DNA from: a virus | Length of the DNA: 58,534 nucleotides | Direction: 5' to 3' (one strand) | Virus record (IMG/VR): IMGVR_UViG_3300017763_000017 | Span: 1-58,534 of that record | Part shown: positions 32,918 to 43,589 of the stretch, piece after piece | How positions within the stretch are numbered: the stretch's first letter is position 1 | Layout: every line of letters starts with the position of its first letter | Position numbers and translations under genes: made by a program | The notes under the pieces: model-generated | Told to the model about the DNA's origin: nothing | Database searches by the model: none | What the model saw: only the letters and a program-made list of their open reading frames with translations

Positions 32918-33949
32918 TTATTTGTTTCTGTTCTGAAAACCGATTGCTCTAGTATAAGCGTCCATGAGGGTGTCGGTAGCACCATCAGTCTTTACATCTT
33001 CTGATAGCATTCTAGGTGCAGATTCTTCTGTGCTTGTTTCAGAAGAAGCAACGTTACCTAAGAATGATTCTTTAACTATTTGGAGCTTTCTGTTATATTG
33101 ATCATAATCTTCAAACTCTACTGTCTCTGCTAAATGTGCAAATCTTTCAACCTCTGTATCTGTGAGGTCTTCACACATTGTTGCAAAGATGGATTGAGCT
33201 GCAGTTACGTTAAGAGCTTTGGTCAACTCAATGTTTCTTTCCATTTGAGTATTAAGTTGCTCTTCAAGATCTTCCTTGACTGAGTGAAGTTCTTCAACAA
33301 CTTTGACCTTTTCTTCTGGCATTTCAATATAGTGAGCTTCGAAGAGTGACTTGAGACCGGAAAGGAAAGATTCAGCAATATCTGACTGAATACCTCTTTC
33401 GATTGCAATCTGGTTGTCGGTTGTCCATTCTTCTACAACATAAGAAAGGAAGTCATCAAGTTTTTCTGAAAGATCTTCTGCAATAGTTTCAACTTGACTG
33501 TTGAGTGTATTGTCAAAAGATTCTTGCATTTCTGCTTGAATGAAATTAATTCTTTCTTCTAGTGCAGCATCAAAGACCGTGGTGAGTTTCTCCATGAGTT
33601 CTGGGGAAAGATCGTTCTCACCAAAGAGATTTGAGAGGTAGTCAGCAGAAGTGTTTTCTTTAACTTCTTCTTCTTCCTCTTTCTTCTCTTTCTTTGGAGC
33701 TGAACCACCAGCACTACCTTCGGCATCAGAAGGTTTGGCTGCGATTGTAGCCATGTTCTGTGCAGCGTCGTGAGGTGTTTCTAGAGTTCCGAGTTGAGCA
33801 CCTTTACCAGTTGCGTCTTGGTAAAGTGCTGGATCGTCGAAGCCACTAGGATCTACAGTTTTAGCGGCGTCTGTTGATTCTTTAAATGAACGGAGACCCT
33901 TGTCTACAGCCTCTGCAAGTTCTTCTTTGAATGTTTCTTTTGTACTCAT
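32918..33949 (-). CDS. 22: Prohead core scaffold protein gp22
   Basis: This ~343-residue protein is acidic and highly helical (LMEKLTTVFDAALEERINFIQAEMQESFD..., then AEDLSEKLDDFLSYVVEEWTTDN). It sits between gp21 and gp23, as in T4. The scaffold fills the prohead core and is degraded by gp21. I chose ATG 33949 (MSTKETF), with AAGGAG seven bases upstream; the TTG directly before it is less likely. The C-terminal half ends DAYTRAIGFQNRNK, a pattern shared with marine homologues. A perfect late promoter precedes it. Confidence 0.9.
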   Translation of the reverse strand: MSTKETFKEELAEAVDKGLRSFKESTDAAKTVDPSGFDDPALYQDATGKGAQLGTLETPHDAAQNMATIAAKPSDAEGSAGGSAPKKEKKEEEEEVKENTSADYLSNLFGENDLSPELMEKLTTVFDAALEERINFIQAEMQESFDNTLNSQVETIAEDLSEKLDDFLSYVVEEWTTDNQIAIERGIQSDIAESFLSGLKSLFEAHYIEMPEEKVKVVEELHSVKEDLEEQLNTQMERNIELTKALNVTAAQSIFATMCEDLTDTEVERFAHLAETVEFEDYDQYNRKLQIVKESFLGNVASSETSTEESAPRMLSEDVKTDGATDTLMDAYTRAIGFQNRNK

Positions 33950-33977
33950 CAATAAGCTCCTTGATGCCTTTCTGGAA

Positions 33978-33985
33978 TATTTATA
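33978..33985 (-). promoter_or_regulatory. Perfect T4-type late promoter TATAAATA before gp22
   Basis: The minus strand reads TATAAATA in the 71-base gap between gp21 and gp22. Transcription would begin about 23 bases before the gp22 ATG, leaving its AAGGAG site intact. It would drive gp22-gp23 up to the terminator. Confidence 0.75.
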
Positions 33986-34020
33986 AAAACTAGATTCTTA
34001 AAAATATAAGTTGTATACTT

Positions 34021-34662
34021 TCATATTTTTCTTAAAAAATCTTCGAACAGTTGAGTAAACTTCTTTTCCATATCTCTGGATGAAGTTCTCTTAATTTCTT
34101 CCTTGTAATGGGAAATTTCTCTTTCTTTGAGAATACCATTATCCCAAATCCATTCCTTTCCTTCCATGATACCGTCAACAAAGGCATCGGGAGCTGAGGG
34201 GTCTGCTACGATATCAACCGCAGCAAGCATAAAATCAGGTTGAACCATATTGACTCCACCCTCAGACTTAAGTGAACCCATACCTCGTGTTGATACACCA
34301 AGTTTGGCACCTTCGTCCATTAGGTTTTGTACAATTTTACCCATCGGTGTATCCATAATTTTAGCTTTACCATTAAAATTTTTACCTTCACACTGAAGGT
34401 CTTTAATGATATGTGATACACGATCTAAATTAACAGTTGGACCCTTTGGGTGGTTGAGTTCACCAAAGGCTCTATTCTTTTCCACAAACTCATTAATGTA
34501 AGAATCTACCTTTGGAGATAATACTTCCATTGGATATATTCTACCATTTCTGTTTTTCTGTTCTGCTTGCATGAAAATGCCAGAAATGAAATAGTTTTTC
34601 TTCCCATCGGAATCTTCAACTAGCAACTCAACGTCTTCGTTCATTTCTGTTATTAGTTTCAT
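34021..34662 (-). CDS. 21: Prohead core protease gp21
   Basis: This 213-residue serine protease has GIFMQAEQKNRNGRIYP, then the catalytic His in FGELNHPKGP (about 90-100) and the catalytic Ser in LGVSTRGMGSL (about 137-147). These are conserved in T4 gp21. It cleaves the scaffold and the capsid N-termini during head maturation. The start at 34662 overlaps the upstream gene stop (TGATG). Length matches T4 (212). Confidence 0.93.
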   Translation of the reverse strand: MKLITEMNEDVELLVEDSDGKKNYFISGIFMQAEQKNRNGRIYPMEVLSPKVDSYINEFVEKNRAFGELNHPKGPTVNLDRVSHIIKDLQCEGKNFNGKAKIMDTPMGKIVQNLMDEGAKLGVSTRGMGSLKSEGGVNMVQPDFMLAAVDIVADPSAPDAFVDGIMEGKEWIWDNGILKEREISHYKEEIKRTSSRDMEKKFTQLFEDFLRKI

Positions 34663-35099
34663 CAATATGCATCCGTTCCTGAGTTTGCAGCACCACCGGC
34701 TTTAGCCATAGCTGCTAAGATTTCTTTTTTCTTCTTAGAAAGGTCGCCGGGTTCGTCTTTAGGAGCACCGTCTGGTCTTAGGTTGTCTGCACCCTGTGGG
34801 GTCTTACCACCTTCACCTTTTGGTTCTTCTTCGTCGTATTCTTCCTTGACCGATTCCTTATCCTTAAGAGCAGATTTCATTGACTCTTCTTTATCGCCAT
34901 CTTTATCGAAATCTAGGAAATCTGGCTTACCCTTACCCTTCTTGTGCTTTTTCTTTTCGCCTAGAAGAGTTGGTGCAATATCAACGTACATTTCATTTAG
35001 GTGGTTACCTAACTTCTCGTAAAGAAGATCATGAATTTCGTTTTTTGCACCGATTAAGTTCTCATCAATTAGTTCTTTAATAATTTTGTGTGTACTCAT
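34662..35099 (-). CDS. Prohead core-like protein (gp67 position)
   Basis: This 145-residue protein lies between gp20 and gp21, where T4 has the prohead core genes 67 and 68. It has an N-terminal helix (STHKIIKELIDENLIGAKNEIHDLLYEKL) and a highly charged middle with KGKPDFLDFDKDGDKEESM, followed by a low-complexity Lys/Asp/Gly tail. Its first residues resemble those of marine scaffold genes. I chose ATG 35099, with AGGA upstream. A core or scaffold role is likely from position and composition. Confidence 0.55.
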   Translation of the reverse strand: MSTHKIIKELIDENLIGAKNEIHDLLYEKLGNHLNEMYVDIAPTLLGEKKKHKKGKGKPDFLDFDKDGDKEESMKSALKDKESVKEEYDEEEPKGEGGKTPQGADNLRPDGAPKDEPGDLSKKKKEILAAMAKAGGAANSGTDAY

Positions 35100-35144
35100 T
35101 GGTGTCCTCATTTACAGGGGGTTTGTATAAACTATGTATATTTT

Positions 35145-36719
35145 TTAGGCTTGTGGAGGAGCTGGTGCCGGAGCCTCTGGTGGTGGTAGCATTCCGGGAG
35201 GAGGTGCAGCAGCAGCAGTTTCCATCTCAGCTTTTTGTCTATCTGCGGTGTTCTGAGAATCAATAAGAGTTATTTCTTCTTCGGACTGTTGTAAAATATG
35301 TTTTCTTACATATTCAGTAGAATAATACTTACCAACTAATGGATCTATTTGACCTAAAAGTTGCAATCTTTCTTTAAGAATTTCTGTGTCTCTTAATTCA
35401 TTGAAGTATGAATCTTCATTAAAATCATAAACTACATTTTGATTTAGATCATCCCAGTCCGTTTCTGCTATTACACCTTTGAGTAATAACTGCTTTCGTA
35501 ATACGTCGTTAAACAGAGTTGCAAATCTATTTCTAAGTCTTTGAATAAACTTATAAAACTTTACTTCATCACGGGTAATTTCTGCAGATCTACCCATGTT
35601 AAAACCATTTTGAGTTTCTAGTCTAGACAGAGGTACGTTTAGTGCTCGGTATAGTTTTCTCTGTAGGTACTCTACGTCCTCCATTTGACCTAGATTCTGT
35701 CCTCCGGATAGAGTACTAATTTCAGTGCCTCTACCACCCTCTCTTCGTGGTAACCAATAATCCTCAAGCATGTGGAGATGATTTCTGTCATCCCTCACCT
35801 CACCAGTTGATTGGTTATAAACAAGTTTATTTCTATACCTGTTCATAAGTTCTTTTAGGTACTGTTCGGCTTTTTGTTTTGGTAAGTTACCTACATCAAT
35901 ATAGAAAATTCTTCTTTCTGGTGCGCGAGATATTCTGTAAATAACCACAGCATCTTCGATTTGACGAAGCATGTTTACAGGACGAATTGCTTTCTGTAAG
36001 TAACCAACTACCTGTTTGGTTGTATAATCGACTATACCACTATGTGCATATGCAATAGAATCCGGAATAATCTTTAATCCACCAGCACCAGTGTATGTGT
36101 TGCTTTGCTTATCACTGTCTGTATAAAGATAAAATTCTTCTATACTAGAAATAATTGGTACAGAAGTAGGACCCTTGGTATATGGTTTTTTATTTACTTT
36201 TCGTACTTTTTTTATCTTAACTGGATCTATTGGTCTGAGTTCTTTGATTCCAGCTCTAGGGTTTTCGGTGTCTATAATAATTTGAAAGTAACATCTACCA
36301 TCAATATACCATCTACGAAATATCTCGTATGCTTTATTTGAAAAATCAAACATCTTTAAAATGTTATCAAATTCTTTGTGTATTTTAGTTTTAATATTGT
36401 CAGAAAACCCTGTGTTTGCAAGATTTAATTTTACTGGTTTTCTATCCTGACCCATTATGATTGAGTCATTTATAATATCCTCAATAGCCATATCAACTTC
36501 TGGATAAAGTGCTATATTCCGATATGTGTGTATAAATTGATTTTCGTTCTGTATACCACCACTAAAATCAACGTAGGTTCCCATGAACCCACCGCTGTTT
36601 ATTGTTTGAGCACCATCGTACTCATCAGGAGAAACAAACGCCTCTTGTTTAAGAGATGTTTGAATTTCTTCTTCTTTTGATTTTTTCCCTATGGAAAATC
36701 CGAATAAGTCAATAGCCAT
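35145..36719 (-). CDS. 20: Portal vertex protein gp20
   Basis: This 524-residue protein matches gp20: YRNIALYPEVDMAIEDIINDSI (about 66-87), then ILKMFDFSNKAYEIFRRWYIDGRCYFQIIID, and YIDVGNLPKQKAEQYLKELMNRYRNKLVYNQSTGEVRDDRN, a region used as a marker for marine myoviruses. It forms the dodecameric portal for DNA entry and tail attachment. Length equals T4 gp20 (524). The C-terminus is Pro/Ala-rich (PPPGMLPPPEAPAPAPP), unusual for this protein. Confidence 0.96.
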   Translation of the reverse strand: MAIDLFGFSIGKKSKEEEIQTSLKQEAFVSPDEYDGAQTINSGGFMGTYVDFSGGIQNENQFIHTYRNIALYPEVDMAIEDIINDSIIMGQDRKPVKLNLANTGFSDNIKTKIHKEFDNILKMFDFSNKAYEIFRRWYIDGRCYFQIIIDTENPRAGIKELRPIDPVKIKKVRKVNKKPYTKGPTSVPIISSIEEFYLYTDSDKQSNTYTGAGGLKIIPDSIAYAHSGIVDYTTKQVVGYLQKAIRPVNMLRQIEDAVVIYRISRAPERRIFYIDVGNLPKQKAEQYLKELMNRYRNKLVYNQSTGEVRDDRNHLHMLEDYWLPRREGGRGTEISTLSGGQNLGQMEDVEYLQRKLYRALNVPLSRLETQNGFNMGRSAEITRDEVKFYKFIQRLRNRFATLFNDVLRKQLLLKGVIAETDWDDLNQNVVYDFNEDSYFNELRDTEILKERLQLLGQIDPLVGKYYSTEYVRKHILQQSEEEITLIDSQNTADRQKAEMETAAAAPPPGMLPPPEAPAPAPPQA

Positions 36720-36734
36720 TATATATCTCCGTTA

Positions 36735-37265
36735 TCACACGCCAGTAAAGTATTCATATTCGACCATGCATTGAAATTGAACTAAGTTATCCATAGCACC
36801 ATGCTGCAATTCAACTGGACCAACCATCGTTGGCCAACAATTATGTAAAGTAATTTGTTTAAGAACAGTGCTACCATTCAGATCATAATGTCCAATTGTC
36901 CAGTCTGCAACAAAATCAGAACCATCTGGATTAAATTGAGTTATATTGCTGAAGTGCTGATTTATTCGATCACTCCATTCGTGAAGTGCTCTCCAAACAG
37001 TTTTACCCGAACTGTATGCCTTTGGTGAATCATAAACAGTAAAGTTCCAAGGAGAATATCTTCTATCTCCCGGTAGTTTTAATATACGACCTCTGAACGC
37101 AACCGGAATTGCCGGTAGTTCTGCCGCAGGTAAAGAAGCAGCAGATACTTCTGCTCTAAGACTATTGGAGAATCCCGGAATGATCATATTAACATCATAC
37201 CGGTTTGCCCTTGTACCAAGACCAACTCTATCTTTAAAGTCTTGTAGTTTTAGATCGAGAGCCAT
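36735..37265 (-). CDS. 19: Tail tube protein gp19
   Basis: This 176-residue protein has FSNSLRAEVSAASLPAAELPAIPVAFRGRILKLPGDRRYSPWNFTVYD (about 32-79), the T4 gp19-type pattern. The C-terminal FQCMVEYEYFTGV closes the fold. It polymerises into the tail tube inside the sheath. The length is near T4 gp19 (163). It is placed directly between portal and sheath genes, as in T4. A CATAAATA element at 37328-37335, inside gp18, could add late transcription. Confidence 0.93.
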   Translation of the reverse strand: MALDLKLQDFKDRVGLGTRANRYDVNMIIPGFSNSLRAEVSAASLPAAELPAIPVAFRGRILKLPGDRRYSPWNFTVYDSPKAYSSGKTVWRALHEWSDRINQHFSNITQFNPDGSDFVADWTIGHYDLNGSTVLKQITLHNCWPTMVGPVELQHGAMDNLVQFQCMVEYEYFTGV

Positions 37266-37268
37266 CTA

Positions 37269-38465
37269 TTATCCTCCTACGGTGTTTTCTGATTCTGGAA
37301 CAAACTCTAACACGATAGTTTCTATACTATTTATGGGTTTATATTCAACTTTAAGTACAAAGTTACCAATATTAGCAATTTCTGGTGGGTTGTTAGTTTC
37401 GTCACAGGTTACAGTAAATGACTCAATTCCGAATTGGTTTTGTACCGACTGTAGAAGTGCAGTAACTCGATTTGTAACCGAAAGTCTAGTTGAAAAATCG
37501 TTAACTTCAAAAAGAGCTTCTCTTGTGATAAGTCCGACTTCTTCTTGTAAGTAAAGTAGTAGATTTACTAAACCAATTTTTTCTCCTGTCGCAGTCTTAT
37601 CACCAAACAAGAGAATTCCTTGATTTGCAAAAGAGATAATTGGATTTATATTATTTGCATATAAAGCATCTGCACTAGCACCGGTAAGAGGGCTTACCAG
37701 TTTGTAAGCGTTTAGAATCTTACCTCTACTAAATCCGGCTGGTGATGCCCAATTATTTGCAACTCTTCTTGATCTTGACATACATCCTACTACATCTGCC
37801 GCAAGATTAATTTGAATTGGTCCACCATATAATGCCAACTCATTGTCTATCGAACTTGCAGGTGGAATGTATTCTTTCTTACCAAATACCCAAACATCAT
37901 ATTTTGTATTTGCGGATCCGGGGAATGCTGAAAGATTTGCATCCTGTGTATCGTGTACTGCTAATAAATCATTTCCCCTATCAGTTCGTATTTGAGTTAA
38001 CACAACACTACCAACCGTACCATCGACATCACCAGAAAATACACAATCTAATGGTAAGTTTGATGATGTGAATGGATCTGCGGTCTGTAGTCCGACTATA
38101 ACCTGAGAACCATATTGTGCTGCTGTTTCTATAGTATGAAACTGATGTCTTAGAGTTGCACCACTAGGTCCACTTGGGAATCTAACTTCATCTTTATTTG
38201 ATGCATATGACGCACCAACACCACCAGAAAATCCCGGAAAATTAAATCCTGCACTATTTCCAGAATTTAGAGTTAGTCTTGAGTTTAAGTCTTGTAAACT
38301 TGTAAAATGAATATAACCCTGAGAAACTTCTGATGTGGTTCCTAGAGCTTTAATTATAACGTCATCTGCTACAACTGCACCAGCTATAAATGTGCCTGAG
38401 GCTTCACCAGAAGATGGTCTAAATGTATCTTCTGAAATTTTAACTGTAACTGAGGGTAAAGCCAT
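37269..38465 (-). CDS. 18: Tail sheath protein gp18 (short form)
   Basis: The protein starts MALPSVTVKISEDTFRPSSGEASGTFIAGAVV and ends with the conserved sheath C-terminal domain (EVNDFSTRLSVTNRVTALLQSVQNQFGIESFTVTCD, then VLKVEYKPINSIETIVLEF). The region LFGDKTATGEKIGLVNLLLYLQEEV lies before it. At 398 residues it is about 260 shorter than T4 gp18, suggesting loss of the outer insertion domains. It forms the contractile sheath. A TATAAATT late-like element precedes it. Confidence 0.88.
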   Translation of the reverse strand: MALPSVTVKISEDTFRPSSGEASGTFIAGAVVADDVIIKALGTTSEVSQGYIHFTSLQDLNSRLTLNSGNSAGFNFPGFSGGVGASYASNKDEVRFPSGPSGATLRHQFHTIETAAQYGSQVIVGLQTADPFTSSNLPLDCVFSGDVDGTVGSVVLTQIRTDRGNDLLAVHDTQDANLSAFPGSANTKYDVWVFGKKEYIPPASSIDNELALYGGPIQINLAADVVGCMSRSRRVANNWASPAGFSRGKILNAYKLVSPLTGASADALYANNINPIISFANQGILLFGDKTATGEKIGLVNLLLYLQEEVGLITREALFEVNDFSTRLSVTNRVTALLQSVQNQFGIESFTVTCDETNNPPEIANIGNFVLKVEYKPINSIETIVLEFVPESENTVGG

Positions 38466-38488
38466 TATATTCTCCTATATATGGGATC

Positions 38489-38496
38489 AATTTATA
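38489..38496 (-). promoter_or_regulatory. Late-promoter-like TATAAATT before gp18
   Basis: The minus strand reads TATAAATT, 7 of 8 with TATAAATA, in the 32-base gap between gp17 and gp18. A start about 18 bases before the ATG would retain the AGGAGA ribosome site. Confidence 0.4.
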
Positions 38497-38497
38497 T

Positions 38498-40590
<2,093 letters not shown>

Positions 40591-40601
<11 letters not shown>

Positions 40602-41331
40602 ACTCAATATCTCCAATACTAAAGTCTAATGTACTACCACTAACTCCGGTAGTCTGTGTAGTTTGTGAAAACTCATCGTTCAACCCTGATATCTCAATCA
40701 TACTAGATGAAGAATCTACAATAACAGTTTCGTTTTTAATTTCAGTATATAATCTGGTTTTGCATGTAAATGCAAATGTAGATGCAACAATTCTTCTATC
40801 TAAAAAGTTTCCATCAAAAGTTTCTTGTACTGCAACATTACCTAATGTTATAGGAACATCTAGTTTAGAGTCAACCGCATTAAAATTGAGAGTAACTATA
40901 AATTCTGGAGAAAAGTATGGAACTATTTGCTCAACAATTTGTAAATTATCGTCCATATTTCTAGAAAAAGCAAAAAGTGTAAATCCGACGTTGTATGGAA
41001 CTTCTTGATACATTGTCTGTGTGCCTTCACCCGCAACAGAATATCTTCGTTTATTTAATTTATTTAAATGTCTAGTAGGATCGTAATCTATACCGGTCAT
41101 TTCAAAACCAAGTCTTGGTAAAGAAACTTCAATTTTAGTTTCATCACTAATACCACTTTGCTGTTCTAATCTTTGTATAAACTTTTCTTTCGATGAATAT
41201 ATTAGAGGAACTTTTAATTTTGAATTTATAGTTTCATTTGCATTTTTTCTTTCGACATAAATCTCGTTAAATAAAGATCCAAATGCAACGGTTAGTTTTC
41301 TTAAAGACTCGTTGTAGAAATGTCCAAACAT
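40591..41331 (-). CDS. 15: Tail sheath stabiliser gp15
   Basis: This 246-residue protein has the gp15 pattern: FGHFYNESLRKLTVAFGSLFNEIYVER (2-28), then VPLIYSSKEKFIQRLEQQ and LPRLGFEMTGIDYDPTRHLNKLN. It caps the tail and stabilises the contracted sheath. The length is near T4 gp15 (272). The start overlaps the gp14 stop (TGATG). Confidence 0.92.
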
Positions 41332-42266
41332 CAGTAGTTACCCTCCGAGAATGGATCCTTGTCTGTAAAGTCAAACAAGTTTTTATCTGTCTTTTCTTTT
41401 TCTAGGTCCAAACTATCTAAAAGATCTTCTGTGGTTCCGGGTCTAGTTGGAATCTTAAGGTTTAGTGAACCAAACGATTCAATTGCTCCAACAGCTCCAC
41501 TACTTTGTCCATAAATATATTCACCAATTTCAACATTAAATGATCCGGACATACTTCCTATTATAAGAAGTCCATCTTCCTTCGAATTCCATTCGAACAC
41601 CTTACCTATACCAGTTGCATTGTCTATCGAAGGTGCTGTAGGTCCGGTGGGACCATTTCCAGTAATATGGAAAGCTTGCTCACCAAGTATAAAGTCTGTG
41701 GTACTACCAGTTAATCCTAAGTATAATTCAAAAGCCTGAGTATGTTGTTCAGTTTCGACATCATCAATAAAACTTTGATCTGTTTCAAACTCTTCGTGTG
41801 AGTAAGTAAACGCCTCACAACTAAGAACAAACGTATATCTTTTACCCAAAGGATAAAATGGATTTTCGTGTTCAACAAAGTTTATTTCAAATATTGTGTC
41901 ACTAAGAGGAAAGTAGATTAGATCCCCTTCTCTGGGTCTTGGCAATTCAGAATCTGTTCTGGAAATTAAATCTTCAAATACTTTGCGTGAAACTACAAGT
42001 TCAACTCGATCTTTTAGTTCTATTCCAAACTTGCTAATTATATCGCCCTGACCTTCGAATCCATTCACGGATTTAACATACATTTCTATTTTGTACGACC
42101 CTTTAAATTTTGATATAGGGTCTTCACCGTATAGGTAATCTTTATTAAACTGCTTTCTTGGTATGTAATAAACATCACGACCCATAGCACTTATGGTTTC
42201 TCGCGTTAAATCTTCTACGAGTCTTTGTTCACTCGTGTTGTCGTAAAAATACGGATTCTTAGCCAT
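41331..42266 (-). CDS. 14: Neck protein gp14
   Basis: This 311-residue protein starts KNPYFYDNTSEQRLVEDLTRETISAMGRDVYYIPR and continues with EDPISKFKGSYKIEMYVKSVNGFEGQGDIISKFGIEL, as in gp14 of T4-like phages. It joins head and tail with gp13. Residues ~195-260 form an inserted Gly/Thr-rich beta part (GPTGPTAPSIDNATGIGKVFEW...SGSFNVEIGEYIYGQSSGAVG), absent from T4 gp14 (256). Confidence 0.93.
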   Translation of the reverse strand: MAKNPYFYDNTSEQRLVEDLTRETISAMGRDVYYIPRKQFNKDYLYGEDPISKFKGSYKIEMYVKSVNGFEGQGDIISKFGIELKDRVELVVSRKVFEDLISRTDSELPRPREGDLIYFPLSDTIFEINFVEHENPFYPLGKRYTFVLSCEAFTYSHEEFETDQSFIDDVETEQHTQAFELYLGLTGSTTDFILGEQAFHITGNGPTGPTAPSIDNATGIGKVFEWNSKEDGLLIIGSMSGSFNVEIGEYIYGQSSGAVGAIESFGSLNLKIPTRPGTTEDLLDSLDLEKEKTDKNLFDFTDKDPFSEGNY

Positions 42267-42270
42267 TTAA

Positions 42271-43074
42271 TTATCCCGTCATGAAATCAACTGGTAGTTC
42301 GTACTGCGAGTAGAACTTCTGTTCTATTTCATCAATTTCTCGTTCTGCTTCTGACTGTATTTGTCCGCCACGAAGAACAACTCCACCCGGCATTTGTACG
42401 CCGTCATACTTAGCAAGATTAGATCCCCACTGTCTTTTTATAAGTGCAGTGGTATATTCTTTGAGAAGACGATCATTAAATATTTCGGTGTATGTGTTTT
42501 CGTTAAGTGCAGCATAGGCTTCTATTACGATATACTCGTCAGTTGCAATTTCACTCCACTTCATGTCAATGTGAAGTTTATTTGTAACCTTACTAAAACG
42601 AATTGCCTTTTCTGGTTGGAAAAAGTCTTCGATCATATTGATATATCTCTTAGTAGAATCATAAGAAGCAAGTCCCTGAGAGACTGCTGCGTTGAGACCT
42701 CTGTTGACACCGAAATAATCGGAAAGTGCTAGTTGATACCTAACGTCAAACATATTAATGTTTGAGAATTGACCAAACTGAAACACCTTTAGAACTGTCA
42801 GGATATCAGAACCTCTGGGTCCATCTCCAGTAGGTCCATTTACAGGTCCAATATCATTGGTAAGAATGTATTTTTGTTCTTTGTCTGCTTCGGTGATCTT
42901 ATGTGAGAAAAATACCCTTTCCACTCCGTCGAAGTGTCTTTCTCTAAAGAACTCTAAGGCATCGTCCAGTCTGTCTTCTGCTTGTGTGTAATCTACGTTA
43001 ATTTCGATAACAGGAGCGCCAAGACGCTTGAACGCATATTCTATAAGTGTTTCTCTGGAATTGGGATGGGCCAT
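42271..43074 (-). CDS. 13: Neck protein gp13
   Basis: This 267-residue protein begins MAHPNSRETLIEYAFKRLGAPVIEINVDYTQAEDRLDDALEFFRERH, the gp13 signature. It continues with RYINMIEDFFQPEKAIRFSKVTNKLHIDMKW. It completes the head neck before tail joining. AAGGAGG precedes the start, and a CATAAATA late-type element lies just upstream. Length is slightly below T4 gp13 (309). Confidence 0.93.
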   Translation of the reverse strand: MAHPNSRETLIEYAFKRLGAPVIEINVDYTQAEDRLDDALEFFRERHFDGVERVFFSHKITEADKEQKYILTNDIGPVNGPTGDGPRGSDILTVLKVFQFGQFSNINMFDVRYQLALSDYFGVNRGLNAAVSQGLASYDSTKRYINMIEDFFQPEKAIRFSKVTNKLHIDMKWSEIATDEYIVIEAYAALNENTYTEIFNDRLLKEYTTALIKRQWGSNLAKYDGVQMPGGVVLRGGQIQSEAEREIDEIEQKFYSQYELPVDFMTG

Positions 43075-43089
43075 AGATACCTCCTTGGA

Positions 43090-43097
43090 TATTTATG
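43090..43097 (-). promoter_or_regulatory. Late-promoter-like CATAAATA before gp13
   Basis: The minus strand reads CATAAATA in the 41-base gap upstream of gp13. The predicted start would be about 10 bases before the ATG, near the GGAGG ribosome site. Confidence 0.45.
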
Positions 43098-43115
43098 GCC
43101 TTCCCGATTCTAAGC

Positions 43116-43571
43116 TCAGGATTCTTCTTTATTTTCTGTTTCTGGAACCTCTGGTGTGGTAACAGTAATGGAGTTAATTTCAGAATCTTTCATGTTTTCA
43201 ATGTAATATCTTCTGGTTATTGGTGATATTCCCTCGTCGGGATCTGAAACCATATAATTACCAAATCCGGGCATTTTTAGAGGACATTCTAACTTTGGAT
43301 AATCTAACTTAGAATATTCTTCTTCAGTACCATTCAACCAAGTACCTTTTCTGTCCCCACAACCACACCCACCACAATAATATTTTCCTTTGGTGGTACT
43401 ATTTTTTAGGTGTTCACATGGTGGTAGTTCACCACCACTATGTTCATTACCAAAACAACTAAGAACTCGAAGCTTTTTTATCGTGGGGTCAGTTTTTTTG
43501 TTAGTTAGTCCCCGAGAAATCATAGCTTCAGCATAGCTTTTTGCCATACCTAAACCTTTTCTAATATCCAT
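43116..43571 (-). CDS. Cysteine-rich hypothetical protein next to neck genes
   Basis: This 151-residue protein carries cysteines at CFGNE...PPCEHL, and a cluster YYCGGCGCGDRKGTWLNG (about 71-88), then LECPLKMPGFGNY. The spacing suggests a zinc- or iron-binding site. The N-terminal part is basic (MAKSYAEAMISRGLTNKK). I chose the first ATG because GGAGG lies seven bases upstream. Its Cys-rich, phage-conserved look and position between gp13 and a fiber-like gene suggest a virion role. I do not recognise its family. Confidence 0.5.
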   Translation of the reverse strand: MDIRKGLGMAKSYAEAMISRGLTNKKTDPTIKKLRVLSCFGNEHSGGELPPCEHLKNSTTKGKYYCGGCGCGDRKGTWLNGTEEEYSKLDYPKLECPLKMPGFGNYMVSDPDEGISPITRRYYIENMKDSEINSITVTTPEVPETENKEES

Positions 43572-43589
43572 TAAAAACCTCCGTAAATT

